64,000 nt of DNA from Sphagnum compactum (taxonomy: Eukaryota; Bryophyta; Sphagnopsida; Sphagnales), in NCBI GenBank assembly GCA_965153455.1, contig OZ234504.1, positions 9,176,001 through 9,240,000 on the forward strand, read 5' to 3'. The translations under genes and the position numbers were made by a program. The notes beneath the pieces are model-generated. The model had not been told where the DNA came from. It saw nothing but the letters and a program-made list of their open reading frames with translations, and did not search any database. Below, piece after piece: positions 49,301 through 62,480 of this stretch; position 1 is the first letter of the stretch, and each line of letters starts with the position of its first letter.

Positions 49301-50099
49301 ATTTAATTGTGGCCTCACATAATACTAAAGTAAAGAAATTTAATTCAATTGCAATACCCTTATTTGATTTACCTTATTCCTATTAGGGTTATGTAGTACC
49401 ATCATGGGTGTATTAAGGTTAAGCTTAAGGGTTAGGGTATTGCATGGACCAAAAAACGATCAAAGTCTATGCAATACTGTTATGGTTGTATTAAGTTTAA
49501 AGATAGGGTTGATGGAATATGTTTTGTCTTGTCTCAAAGGTATTGCATAGCAAAACTGTAAACGCAAACCCTCATCATGAATATATAAATTATTTCAAAG
49601 TTTTAACTATGAAGCAGAGGATTTTTTTACGATGAGGGTATTGCACAAAATCATGCCTTTAGGCTTTAATGGAACTTCCACAAACATTTCGACTACAATT
49701 GCAAGACTGTCATTTACTAACAATACATCTAATCAATTTTTTGTTCAATGCAAGATGCACATACATTATATATGAATTTTAGTAACCTTGTTTTTGTATA
49801 AATAAAGTTCAAACTTTTTACAACTAGATATCTTTACATACATTCATTTCCAATGCCAATGGGTTATATCCATGGAATCTAAATTAATCTATAAAAATGT
49901 GGCATAGAAAATTCATGGATGCCATACGCATGGTACAAAATGTGTATTAGTTCAAAAATGGAATGTCAATCTAATTGCTCTCACCCTCACTCTCACTAAA
50001 ACTCTCACTAATAGATTTCAATATGTTCCATTCCAGTAGAATATAATCCATTTGCACTCTTATAATGTGCCATTGCCTTTTGTGCGAATTGAACATATT
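49301..50099. other. spacer
   Basis: Residual 'gcaatac' motifs up to about 49560, then AT-rich sequence with a short 'ctcactctcac' run near 49980. No gene is supported. Confidence 0.4.
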
Positions 50100-50470
50100 G
50101 TAAAGTGTATAATTGCCAATTTGCCAAAATTATCTTCATCGAATCAATTATGAAGGCCTCCTTGGTGGTATGTCAAATCCTAAAGTGCACATACATACAA
50201 ACCAATGAATATAGTTTGAAAAACACATGTTTGAAACACAATGCAAATTTGAAGTGAAAATTGAATGTGATGGAACTTACTGATCATGAATCATTTCCAA
50301 TTCATGGTAATTCACAAGTCCAGTGATCTCCTTTTCACACTCCTTTTTAGATGAAGATTTTGTCCAATTTTGGTTATCCTAAACATTTCTAAGGCCCATT
50401 GCGTAAGAGACCTTGTTAACTCAAACTAAAGCACCAAGATTATCATCCTTCTTTAATTTGGTCATTACAT
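50100..50470 (-). pseudogene. coding relic with a candidate 101-bp intron, family not recognised
   Basis: Minus-strand exon-like part 1 contains 'VNKVSYAMGLRN', 'NWTKSSSKKECEKEITGLVN' and 'YHELEMIHD', and meets a donor, ATCA/GTAAGT, at 50280. A 'gcactttag' acceptor lies at 50180, and the joined frame continues 'HTTKEAFIIDSMKIILANWQ' followed by 'LYTLQYVQFAQKAMAHYKSA'. The junction is in phase 2. One TGA after it, plus a TGA and a TAG before it, make it a pseudogene; each could be a single transition from a sense codon. It resembles a transposon-borne accessory protein, but I cannot name the family. Confidence 0.4.
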
Positions 50471-51184
50471 GGGTAGGATGGACCCCACGGGACCCCATGT
50501 TGAAATGCTTAATAGAGTGAGCACCTTGGAAGAAGTGATTCTTACCAATGTGGGCATTAGTGGCGGTATTATTCGTAATCTATCATTTCAAAATGATCCC
50601 ACTCACATGTGGCATGGGTATTTGTTCAAGCAATTTGCCCAACACATAAAAGATGGGTTTACCTTTTCCAACACACATGCAAAACAAAAACAAAAAAAGT
50701 AATTAAAACTACAAACCCCAAAACCTTTTGCGGAGAAAAACACCTTTCAGGAGTGTTCTTTGGGAAGTTCGATTGATGAAGGTTTTTTTCTAGCACTTGT
50801 TGGATAATGATGTTAGTTGTGCTTGCCCACTCCAAGGCACTAACAACACATCCATTAAAAAGATGAAGATCATTCGGCTTCGCAGAAAGTCGTCAATATT
50901 TTAAAGCACGATGGTCATCTTCTATTCGGGGGACAAGAAATTCAGGAAGGTATTCGTGACGAAAATATAAAGGCTACGTAGCAAAAGCTCATGTCACCAT
51001 CATATAATTTGTCCGAAATGTCATTATTTTTCAATGTTATATAGATTAAGGTAGTAGAGGATATGGTGCATGAGGATATACATTATTCCAAGAAATTTGG
51101 GAGTAAACAAATGAGGAACAAGGGGAAGCTTCACTTCTAGACATAAGGAGATATCTTTGACATTCTAAGGACATAGAAATGGGA
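50471..51184. other. coding-like but unresolved segment
   Basis: Around 50469-50702 both strands are open: one plus-strand reading contains 'NRVSTLEEVILTNVGISGGI', while the minus-strand reading contains 'RIIPPLMPTLVRITSSKVLT'. Which strand was coding cannot be decided by eye. The remainder is unassigned. Confidence 0.3.
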
Positions 51185-51740
51185 TGGATAAAGAACGAAA
51201 AAGGAAAACTATAAAAACCTCAAATAAAGACACAAAATAAAAAACAAAAAAGAGAGGGGAAAAAAAAAAAAGTTACAAAGACCTCAAACAAAGCTACACA
51301 AAACAGAATTTTTTTTTCAAAAAAAATAAAAAAAAGGAAAACCACAAAAAGCTCAAATAAAGACACAAAATAAAAAAACAAAAAAGAGAAGGAAAAAAAG
51401 AAGAAGTTACCAAGACCTCAAGCAAAGCTACACAAAACAGAAATTTTTTATTATAAATAAAGAAAGGAAAAGGAAAACCACAAAAACCTCAAATAAAGAC
51501 ACAAAATAAAAATTAAAAAAAGAGAGGGAAAAAAAAAAAAAGTTACAAAGAACTCAAACAAAGCTACACAAAACAGAAAATTCAAAAAAGAAATAAAGAA
51601 AGAAATAAAGAAAACCACAAAAACCTCAAATAAAGACACAAAATAAGAAACAAAAAAAAGTTACAAAAATCTCAAACACAGCTACACAAAACAGAAAATA
51701 AAAAAAAGAAATAAAAAAAAGAAGGAAAACCAAAGAAAGA
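51185..51740. repeat. A-rich tandem repeat, four units of about 135 bp
   Basis: 'caaataaagacacaaaataa' begins near 51221, 51354, 51490 and 51627 (periods 133, 136, 137). Units also contain 'gttacaaagacctcaaac' and 'aaagctacacaaaacaga'. The Phe-rich minus-strand frame is a by-product. A purine-rich run continues to about 51850. Confidence 0.85.
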
Positions 51741-54700
51741 AGAATGAAAAGGTCCCAAAGAAAGAAGAAGATATTATGAGCGGGAAAAAGGAGGGAAGAG
51801 AGGAAGGGAAAGCAGGGTAGGTAGGGAGGGCGAGGGAGGTGGAAAAAAAAACTGACCGTTGAAGGTCAGGGTGTCCTGGGGTTGGGTTGCGTTTCATCCC
51901 ATCCAAAAAATCCCAAAACCGGATTTTTTTTGGATGGTACCCTGGTGGGTGCTGCTGGGTCACTCAAGCCCCCATTTTGCCACCTTATCAACCTCTCTAT
52001 AAGTTGGGGCTGGAAGTTGCACTAATTTATCCTCCATAACAAGATTTGATTACCATGAATGCTCAAAATTAGCTCTTTCATTTTCAACCCACACTCTCTC
52101 TCATGCTTGTATTTTCTTAATGCAAACATCAAACTCGAATATGTATGTAAATATGTGTGATATCCTACTTTACTTGTGATGATTAAGAGTAAGCTTTCAT
52201 ATACATGGTAATAAAAGGTGAAAACATCATGGCTTGAATGAACTAGCACACATGGTGCTATAAATGAAGATGGATGGTAAGTAGCTAGTGTAAAAGTACA
52301 AGTCTCTGTTAGGTTCCAATTCCTTACCTAACCAAGGTCCAATTAGCCTAGTTTGTTTGATATACCCTAAATCCATACCCATATCTCAACTATAAACCAT
52401 CTACATACCTAGTAGTATTCTGTTTTCCTAATTGTCCAACTACATATCTACCTACTTCTTACAAAATGGGTTACCAGGGTGAAACCAAGCCCCAAGTTAC
52501 TAATAAATGCCAGAACATACATTGACCGTCAGGATATCAATAAAATGCTACAACATTGGCCCCCAGTTCATGGTTCCTTGCAAATTGGCTTCCCAAATTC
52601 AATGGTATCCTTGTTTTTTAGCCTTGGGGCCAATAGAAGGCCATAAAGTTCAGCATTTACTAATAACTTAGGGCAGATTGAAAAGATTTTTTTCTATTTC
52701 AGCTTTGACTCCTAGTGTAAAGAAGCCCTTGGGGCTGGCTTCAACTTTTGCACCAATAGGGGATGCTTGATTTGAGTTGAACATTCATTCACATTGACTC
52801 ATAGTGTAAAAGTGGGCCTAAAATACATTTTAATTAATATAATGGTTTGGATAAGTTTCATTCCGTGGCCACTGTGTTTCCAAATTCACATAGCTTTTCA
52901 ATGATATATTTTACCATACTTGATTTATTTTTCCTTACTCCATTGTAAATAGCATCTCACTTACTATGTGATAGCACACCATTGGACGAGTCCAAAATTT
53001 AAAAGCACGTGAGGTCCAATTATCAAGTATGTACACAATTACCCTTACAAATAGTGTACTTTGGCAAGTGATTTTTTTTGTAATGAATTTTTGCTATTTA
53101 GTGAAAAAAAAAAACTGACAAAAGCTGCAAACTTCTTGTTTCTATCAAGGTTTACAAATGTCTTTCTTTCAGGAAAAAATATGCCACATTCATAAATAAA
53201 TACACTTTAAAAAAATACCTTGACCACTATGAAATATTTCAATATTTTGTGGAAAGCAACATATTTGATGACCACAAGTTGTTCTATTAGACAACTTCAA
53301 AAGAAAGTATGGGGTGTTAGGCCATTATATCAAATTATGTGTAGGGTAAAGCCCAAGGGCAAGGGCATTACCACAAACCCAATGAAGGAGAGGAACTTTT
53401 CTAATGAAAATTGCCCATTTACAAAATGAAATGTGCCTCCTCTCCTTTCAGGAAAGTTTTGCTTTGTACATTACCTCCATGTACACTAAATTTTTTCTTG
53501 AAGCTCTTTACATAAATGTAGTCAATCTTTTGAAATTATTCAAGTGTTCAACATGGTAATGATTTAATATCATGTGTGTGTTTAAGGATACATTGAAAGG
53601 CATGTGGTTATTGGTGATTCGTTGTCTAATGTAAGGAAGCTTTGAGAAATTGAGGACTTCACGGAGCCTTCATAGTGGCTAAAGGTAAATTGGAAAGGAA
53701 TTTGAAAAAGGGATACTAAACAATACCAAGATGATGGGTTTGCCATCAATTACACAAATCATTTAATCCCTATTTTATGCTTGGGGTTAATTTTAAGTCA
53801 TTTAATCTTTTAGAATATGAAAAGGAGAAACTAAAGTTGCAATCCCACATATTGTTCAGGACTATGGTGTTAAGTACCTTAATATTTAGATAACATCACA
53901 AAACAAAAAAGGTTAGGTAGCATTAACTAAAATGTATGTTAGTTAGTTAGTTATTTTTTTCATCCACAGTCGTCATAAGGCTTTAATTTTGTGTGTACAT
54001 TGGAATGGTTATGCAGAAGCTTTGAATGTGTGATAATCTTGCTAGTCAGTAATTGATCTAGTGTGTTACAATGGTTATTTCATAGAATCCTTGGCATTCA
54101 CAACACCATTTGCCAGAATTTAGATTAATTTTCCATGAATGTTAGATGAGTGATACATTTCTTTTGTAACATTTTGATATTTTATAATGATTTTCAATTA
54201 ATCCAATTGATTATCAATCGACAATTGTAAGAGGGAAGTATTTATGAGTTATAACCTTGAAAGATTAACATTTTGCAACCCTCCACGAATTTTTTCTTGT
54301 TGCTTGAGTCCTAGTTGTATTTTATAAATGAATCCACTTATGACTCTTCATATTGTGTCTTTGTGCGTTATTTATTTGCAATGTGTATTGTTTCAAAATT
54401 TTATTAGAGTTGATTAATGTCAATTCTATTTTTCAAGTTCCAAAAATTCTTCATCCTTGTGAATCAAGTCCAACACTTTTGCATGCAAGGTAAGTCGGCA
54501 ATCCAGTAAAAGTGTCACTTTATTTGTGTCAAATTTATGGGTGTTGATATGTCTATTATCGAATTCGAACATTTGCCAAAAGTCAATGTGCATTATGCAT
54601 TGATTATGTGCATCAATCCCTAGTTTATGTGCGTGAATCTCGTTACATCAATTTCAAATTTGTGTGCGCATTACATTGATCTTTTTATGTCAATCTTAAA

Positions 54701-55299
54701 GATGTGTGCATCAAATTGTTTTACATCAAATTGATATCCATCAATTGTGTGCATTAAGTCTATATATGATTCTATGGCAATTGAATTGTGTGCCAAGTTT
54801 GTTTGCATCAAATTTGTTTACAATAGGTTGTTTAGGTAAGTCTATCTAGATCCATCGGTCTATGATGTGAGTCAAATCTATGTTGTAAGTTGAGTTTATG
54901 CGCATTGTGAATCGAGTTCGTTTGTATGACTGCATTATGAGTTTGTATGGTTATTGTTGTGAGAGTATCTTTGTCTAGGATCAAGGTTGTTTCACACTCT
55001 ATTATCAAATCGAATCTTTCACAATGCCATTAGGACTTTCACAAAGTTACAAGTTCAAGGTTTTTTTCCAATAGGAACTCTATTATGGGTGGTCCTCTTA
55101 TCATACCAAATCCTAATGTAATATTTTCATTTTGTGGACCTCTTCCATTTTCCCCTCACCTTTTTCTCCCTTCAATTCCAATGCTTCAAATGTAAATCTA
55201 AAACATGATGAACATGTAATGTCCTTGAGTGAACCTTCTCCCACCCTTAAATTATGTTCTTTCCACTATCCCATCCAAGAAAAGAATCAAGAAGTGAAA
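51741..55299. other. long spacer, AT-rich, with a weak minisatellite
   Basis: No gene is supported over about 3.5 kb. A diverged repetition of 'tgtgcatcaaatt' and 'ttacatcaaattg' blocks lies at about 54540-54920. Around 53.2-53.45 kb a 69-codon plus-strand frame reads as slightly protein-like but matches no family I know. Confidence 0.4.
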
Positions 55300-56530
55300 T
55301 TGTGATGCACTAAAAAAACTCAAGACTTTTGGGCTACAAATTAAAGTACCATGGGAAAATTATACCTAATGTCAAATGGTAACTTACATATTATCAAGTG
55401 GAAGAATTGTAATGAGGTGGCAAGGAAAGATAAATTGTTTATTCTAAATGCGATTTTCTTTGTAAGCATGCATGTCACAAGAAAGCTAACAAAAATATTG
55501 AAATTGATGTCAAAAAAAGGGATCATTGGTATTATTCCAAAGTTTGCAAACATGCTAAAAACCAAAATCTATTTAATTTTCACAACCATGAAAGTGTTGT
55601 TGCTCAAGTTGTAAATGGAATGGCAAGAAAGAAAGTAAGGAAGCTTGTGCAATTCGCCACAATCTTGCATTTGTTGCAGCAAGGACATCCCATGTGGGAA
55701 TATGAAGCAATGAAGCCTTTGTTTGAATTCATAATAGTTTCAAAAAATAACAAAAAAATTAGATTGATAACTATAAGTAAACAATGACAAAATTCATGCA
55801 TCAAAAGGTGATGAAGACAACCATGGTAGAAGTGGGGGCTACTTGTTATGTGGCTTTTAGTTATGATGAAGTTTTACAACGGATAACCAATCTTGGTTGT
55901 CTATCCACTACAATGTAATACAAAATTGGGTAAGGATTCTCATTTTCATATCTTTGGATTGGGTGGCTGACATATTAAAGATTGATATTTTGACCAAGGT
56001 GATTATGGAGACTTTGATCATAGGTGGTGGTTTATGAAAAGGCCAAATTGCCAAAAAGTTCATATGTTTTGGGGCAAATGGCATTACAAAACATATCCAT
56101 GATAGTTATGTTCTTCATTTAGTAAAGGTCCATTATATGGCCCATTGCACTAATTTGGCAATGCAATGTAGACCTTGTCAAAATTGCCTCTAATGAGTCA
56201 CCTTGAAAATTTGTTGCAAACGTTACACTCCTACTTTGCCCATTCACCTTAAAGGTGTTTGAATTTCATAAAACTTGAAAAGTTCATGTGCACAAGGGGA
56301 AACAAGATTTTTCAAAATGTGAAAACAAGATGAATATCAATGTTCAACCCTACGAAAAAAATGATAGCACAATATAAAACTTAGTTGGTGTGAACTTTAC
56401 TGACACATATGTATACAATATTCTCACTTGTTTAGGTGTTTCTTGGGAATGTAAGGGTTTTTTGAAGTTATCATAGAGTTTCATTGGTTTCAAACTAAAG
56501 AGAGCTTAAAAGTATCCATGGTCATTTTTT
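55300..56530 (+). pseudogene. hAT transposase relic (zinc-finger/DUF659-like lineage)
   Basis: The broken reading begins 'GKLYLMSNGNLHIIKWKNCN' (BED-finger-like, with Cys and later His residues), then 'FVSMHVTRKLTKILKLMSKK'. After a frameshift come 'HWYYSKVCKHAKNQNLFNFH' and 'VRKLVQFATILHLLQQGHPM', followed by 'NQSWLSIHYNVIQNWVRI', 'AKKFICFGANGI', 'VHYMAHCTNLAMQC', 'LENLLQTLHSYFAHSP' and 'RGNKIFQNVKTRWISMFNP'. The last blocks are strongly characteristic of plant hAT proteins. Stops and frameshifts run throughout, and the hATC C-terminus is missing. It differs from the hAT gene split by CACTA-2, so at least two hAT lineages are present. Confidence 0.78.
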
Positions 56531-59500
56531 ATCGTTTGGGTTGTTTTAGTTTCAAATTTTATTGAGTGAATTAGTTTGGGTGTTAGTTATTTGATAAATT
56601 TTTAACATCATTCTTTAAATTTTCAAGTCAAAGATTATACCTTTAAGGTTCTTGAGATGTTGGATTTTAGTCGAATAGCAAAATCTTTTACATCCAAGAA
56701 GTATTTGAACTTATTACAATTTTTAGGAAAATCCACTATATAATAGAATTAAGGCAAGGATGAACAAAATATGAATTAGTAATGTCAAATTTAATAGAAT
56801 AGTTCATATTTTCAACAAGCAAGGATGATCTTGTGAGAATTTCAACACATTCAAGTCTTTAGAAATGGAAGTAATATTGGTTGACATAATAAGAATGATG
56901 GGGTGACAATCAAGGAAACATAGGATTTTGTGATGAACAAATTATTGTTCAATTTATTGAGGATGCATATGTGACCATATGCATCTTCTTCTTCATGGGG
57001 TCATTGAACCGTGCATCACAAACTTAACATCTCAAGACTTAATAATGAAAATTGTGCAAAATTTGTTCCTTCATAATTCTTATGTTTCATGCATTAATAT
57101 TGTGCATTGGAAACACATTCAAAAACATGAATTTATAAGAAGATTTGAAATTCGTATGACATTCGTTCATTCATAGGTTTGTACTTCATGCGTCAACACT
57201 TTTATCCATGTGTCAAACATGTTTTCAACGCATGATATTCATGTGTAAAATGTACGAACATATGATTGAACAAACTTTGCACAATTTTCCTTATTCATTC
57301 ATCGCATATTAAATTTGTGATGTGGTCAAACCCTAAAACAACTTAGGACATTCCTCATCAATTAGTGCAACTTGTGATCCTCGTGAAGCAAATGCATTAT
57401 TTGTTATAAAATTGATGCGAAATGCAAATATGTGTATAGCTTAAAATCAAATGAAACTAATGCAAATCATCGAATGTGAAATTTTATAGTGTAATGGATA
57501 CAAATAAGCCTTGAAAATGAGTTGCATGCATGTAAAAGGACAATCAGATGAAAAAAAAAAAAATTTAACCTTAAATTAGATGGTGTGTAAGGAGGGATGG
57601 AATCCAATGGTGGAGGATGGTGAGAAAAGTTGGATGTTTCTCTTTCACCTTCATTGGCCACCAAGCTTCAAGACTTCCTTGCCTTTCTTTTCCCTTTATT
57701 CTTGAAAAGGTTTTCTAAATTTTTTTTTTTTTTTTTGCATTTTCTTTGAACTTAAGTCTTGAAGACCTTTTTCATCGTTTAAGGAAAGAGGAGGATTAGT
57801 TATTAGAAGATGAAGAGAAGGATGAAAAGTATTGATAGGTGAATAAATTTTTTTACATGGTCTTAATGTTGTAGAATTTCAAGCTTTAAGGATTTCAATT
57901 AGTTTTGAAAGCAATTTGTAAAAATATTTACAAGTTTTGAAGGGCAGAAACATGGTTAAGTGGCTCAAAAATGGCATTTGAAAGTCCATAATCTAACACT
58001 AATGATTTTTTTGTGGTTTTAGTGTTTTTCAGACCATAAATCCTATAATTATCGCCTATGCTTTTAATCATAAATATTAATAAGCCAACCTATGAATATC
58101 CTTAAACATGTGATTGATCAAAAATTCATGCAAAAGATTAAAATTTTTAATGTGAAATGGACTTTCAAGGATCAAAATTTATAACAATCATGTCATTTAA
58201 AACTTTTAGAAATTATATATATATATATGTAAGGAAAGTTTCAATGCATTTCATTATAAACTTTTCATTTTATGATGTTTTATTTTTTAATTTTTATTTT
58301 GACATTACTTTGACATATTTCTTGAATACACATTTTTCATTTTTTCCGTGTGACAAACGAAGAGTTGTCATTTCAAAAGTTCATTACAAGTCCATAATCT
58401 TTTTAGAATTCATCCAAAAATTTTACGATGATTCCCATTAAAGTCCATGACAACATGAATAATTTAAAATTTGACAATGTTGATTTTGAATATGGCTTTA
58501 AGTTTTACATGTGTATGTAATGTAGACAAATTGCAAGTGTGATAATCCAAACTATCCACCTATTCATGTTTTCACCCTAAATTATATATTCTTTCTAATT
58601 GAAATGCAAAATGTGAAAACTGGTGTGCTTGGGGGCTTAAATGTAGTTGGGTGCAAGTAAGATACTTTGTAAATATTTGTTACCTTGTTTTCTACTTGAA
58701 AACACAAAAAAATAAATTTGATTAACCAAAAAATATATATTAAAATGTTCATCACATCAATATTGAGGTGATTGACAAAAAAATCCAAATACTTGCAAAA
58801 ACATTTCACCTACTTTCAAGTATTTGAACTTTATTTTTCAAATTGCCACAAATTTAGGTCCAATTCAAGTATTTGTAAGTAGTTTTTAAAAAACATGATT
58901 GTAACAATTTAGCTTTTGAAGTCCATGCAAACAAGAGTTAAGAAATAATGTATTCAAGTTTTTATTTATTATCCCCATAAAATCATTTACTTGTTAGTCC
59001 TTTTATTTAGGGACCCCATTATTTTGTTGCTTACACTCCTTTTTGTGTAGAATTTACCATGTTTTCACCTAGTTATTTTTCAACAAGCCTACATATGTTG
59101 GATTTGGATAATAAACATGTGTTGTGATGATGTTTTATGTGTATGGGCTTCATTGTCAAAGTAAAATATTCGGTCAAACCATTTCAAAACCTTGTTAAGT
59201 AGGTGACAAATTAACATAAAATTATGATATTTTGGAAGTTAAAACATTTGATCTTTACCTATTGAACACAACTGAAATCAAATCATTTGGAGGAGTTAAG
59301 TAGGAATGGCATCCATTTGAATGAAACAAGGTTTACCTTGCACTTCTATTTTCTAACATGCCCCATTAATTATTTCTTCAATTCGTTATACTTCAATCCT
59401 TTCAATTCATTAAAATATTATTAGAATTTAGATGTTCAAACTAGTTATGGTTTCATATATTTGGATGTCCATGCAGGCTTAATGATTCCTACATTAATAT

Positions 59501-60389
59501 GAAACCATTCACTATATGAACAAGTAAACAACCAATATGTTGAAAGCATTTTATTTAACTTGTTTTCAACTACAAACACAACTTAACATGTAAGATTTAG
59601 ATTTGCAACTTTAGGACCACTAGTAGTATATGTATTCAAGTGTATTCACCTTTAGAATCGGGAGTTGAAGGTTGTAAGAAAAATCACAATTGGTGAAAAT
59701 GGCCTTAGACAACCTTATTCACCAACAAGCCAAGTTGAATTATGAAAACTTGGGTGACCTCTAGATTTTGCTTGGACTTGATTACATCTTCCCATTATTA
59801 AAACTTTTGCATGCTTTCATTAAATTTGCATAATGAAAGATGTTTTTGTATGTGACTTAATGGGAGTTGTTAAAATATGTCAAAGTGACATATACAAGAT
59901 GTATTGTGATTAGACTTCTAGCTTCATAGTAAACAATTTTGGGCGTTGAAATCATTGCTAGAATTGAAACATGAGAATATCTAGATCTGATGAATACTTG
60001 AGTTGAATTATGGAGTTCAACATTTAGCCTTTAAAATAAATGGTCAACATTTTTGGGCAATGCATTGAGATTTGAAGATCGGCCTTTCATCATACGTGAC
60101 ATACAATGTTGCTACCTAATAATATTATGGGTTTAGAAACAAAAGACAATAGCAAAAAGTGAAATACAATTTTACAACTTTATAGTGAAAACAATCATTA
60201 GTAGAAAACTTTGAAAGCAATAATACAAATAAACTACCAATTTCTTATGTAAACTTGATGTAAATTATACTTGGTAAAAATTGCGATATTTGAACATTCA
60301 CACTTCAAGACTAGTAAGCAAATACAACTTTGAAATGAAACAAAAATGTAATTGTATAGTGGAAAGAACCAAAAAAATAAAAGACATAA
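56531..60389. other. long AT-rich spacer
   Basis: No gene is supported. A short (AT)n run lies near 58209 and A- or T-runs near 57548 and 57719. Frames of 65-94 codons are isoleucine/phenylalanine-rich without motifs. Confidence 0.4.
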
Positions 60390-60720
60390 TAACTTGGGGT
60401 TGAAAAAGGTCATATACTTGTAGTCTTGAATTCAAACTCGAGTTTTTTTGTGAATGATTGTTTTAAAGTTTGATCTTTCCATCTAGCTAGGGTTATTTTT
60501 TTTAATTGATTACTTCTAAATATAATTGCATCCTTGACCTTTTCGAATGTTGTTTTAAGTGATTTGAAGTAAGATACATTTGATGGTTGGAGAACATTCG
60601 ATGTGTGGGATGGTAAGGTGGTCATGTTTAACTCAAACTCTTGTGCTTGTTTGATTGGTATTAGGGTAACATGACTGCTTTTTATGGTTTAAGGTTTATT
60701 TATGAACAATTGCAAGCCCT
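60390..60720 (-). pseudogene. pogo/tigger-like DDE transposase fragment
   Basis: On the minus strand 'SSHVT' is followed by 'LPSHTSNVLQPSNVSYFKSL' then 'KTTFEKVKDAIIFRSNQLKK' and 'ITLARWKDQTLKQSFTKKLE'. This matches the end of the DDE_1 domain in plant pogo/tigger transposases, where the usual form is 'LPPHTSHxLQPLDVxxFxPFK'. Here the expected third catalytic Asp reads Asn ('LQPSNVS'), so even this block would be inactive. The rest of the protein is missing or unreadable. It is not the same family copy as the relic at 42.5 kb. Confidence 0.78.
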
Positions 60721-61639
60721 TTAATGTGACAAAAAAATCACCATAACTAAACACCCTCTTTAAATTTGTTGGTGTTGTTTTGTGAACATGAGTCTACTTC
60801 ACCCCTAAACCAAACATTGCCCTTGAAAAAATAACTTGCATTTTTTCTTAAATTGTCTCAAAATCACACCCATAATCAAATGTTCAAAACTTGATTAAAA
60901 TATTTTTCATCTTTGTTTTTTTCATGAAAATATGTTGTTCTTCTACCATCACCAAACATATTTAGATATAATGACAAATGTTATTTTTTAATATTTAATT
61001 TTTTCCCACACCCATAACTGCACACTAAAATATTATTCCATTTGAATATCTAAAAAAATTCAAACACAATTTCTCAAGACCAAACATTTTGAACCAGACC
61101 TAGAACCCAATTCTTGATTTTGTTGGCCCCATCACATCGGATCCAACTTTTGGAAGCTTTACCTCATTAGAACCAGTTTCACATTAGGTGAACCGGTTTC
61201 TTTGGTGAAAGTGTTTAGACTGTTTAGATTGGAACGGATTGTTTTGGTGTTCAGAGTGGGGACAGAGTAGGTAGATGTACAACATGGGCTCATGGGCTCA
61301 GTTTTTAAAAAAAAATTGGGGGAGGGTGAGGAGGGTGTAGGACTTTTTGATGTTCCCAACGTGTTCCCCTGAAATTCCCACTGCATTCCAACATGTTCCT
61401 TAAGTTCATAATGTGTTCCTTAACATGTTCCCAATATCTCCTCATTTTATCCCATATCCTTTGCCCTAAGTTCTAATCTTGTAACCTATCTATATACAAG
61501 CAGCCTAAAGAAAGAGATTGCAACATATCTATTTTGGGACTGTCCAAAGCTTGACTTTTATTTTTTATGTGATGGGCCAATCAAAGATGCTCATAACACA
61601 AAGCAAAATAATTGAACTTTGGGTGTGCCCCACTCCCCA
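60721..61639. other. spacer
   Basis: 'gttccc' and 'tgttcctt' blocks repeat loosely at about 61350-61430. No gene is supported. Confidence 0.35.
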
Positions 61640-62480
61640 GAACTAATTAATACTAGTGTGGCCTGTGCCATTGATGCAAGTGTTACCATGTCCTCAACTG
61701 ATTTCTCCTTCCAAAACCTGGTTTTCTGAAATTTATTTGAATTTTTAGCCGAAGAAATCACTTACAATTCATTCATTATCTCCCACATTCTGAATCCAAA
61801 TCTTACCAAATAAATTCCATTAAATCCTGCTCATCAAGATCTTTTTTAACAACACCAAAGGCACATTCCAATTCTTTCAAAATTTTCAGCTACGATTTAA
61901 TTTAATTTTCAGTGAAGAAATCAATCAATATTCAAGAACTTTGGCACCACCACGTCCATATGACATGGAACCAAGCCCATGCACCCCTCCTCGTCGAGAG
62001 CTTTCCAAAGACACCAAGAACACAATCTGAAGCATCCTGGTTTGGTGAGATCGAGGAATATCAAGGGCAGCAAGTAAGAAATAACCTGAAAGGTTCAGGC
62101 ATGTAGCACATGACAAAGTGCAAATTTTAAGCAATGTGCCTTCAATCCCATGCAGCCCTTCACAAAATTTCAGTTTTGGGCAGTTCATGGCACACTCAGA
62201 GAGCTCACAATACAAAGTGCATGTGAACCTTCAAGAGTTGACAATTTAGGGAATGTGAACTTGGCAAAGTGGGGACTTGACGAGGAGCTGGTGAAGTGTG
62301 GTGCTGACCTAATAAAACAAAATGAATGGTCTAGTTACCAAACTTGATGGTAGTTGATTGTAGAGAACTGGCCCAACACTGATGAAGACTAGCCTTTGAA
62401 TTTGCTATCTAATAATTTTCTGGGGATTTGGGACCTTAGTGTCTCCTTCCTTGTTTCAAGTATTGAAATTGGGGGGGGAG
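61640..62480. other. GC-richer segment, possibly decayed LTR-retrotransposon sequence
   Basis: It contains 'gagagctttccaaagacacc', similar to blocks in the 24.5-25.4 kb island, and ends with 'attgaaattggggggggaga', which resembles the polypurine tract before the 3' LTR of plant Gypsy elements. Frames of 60-96 codons on both strands show no reverse transcriptase, integrase or protease motif. No LTR pair was found. Confidence 0.3.

Noticed and set aside
51451-51963. Phe/Leu-rich minus-strand frames as membrane proteins
   Set aside because: They are the complement of the A-rich 135-bp tandem repeat and the purine run after it.
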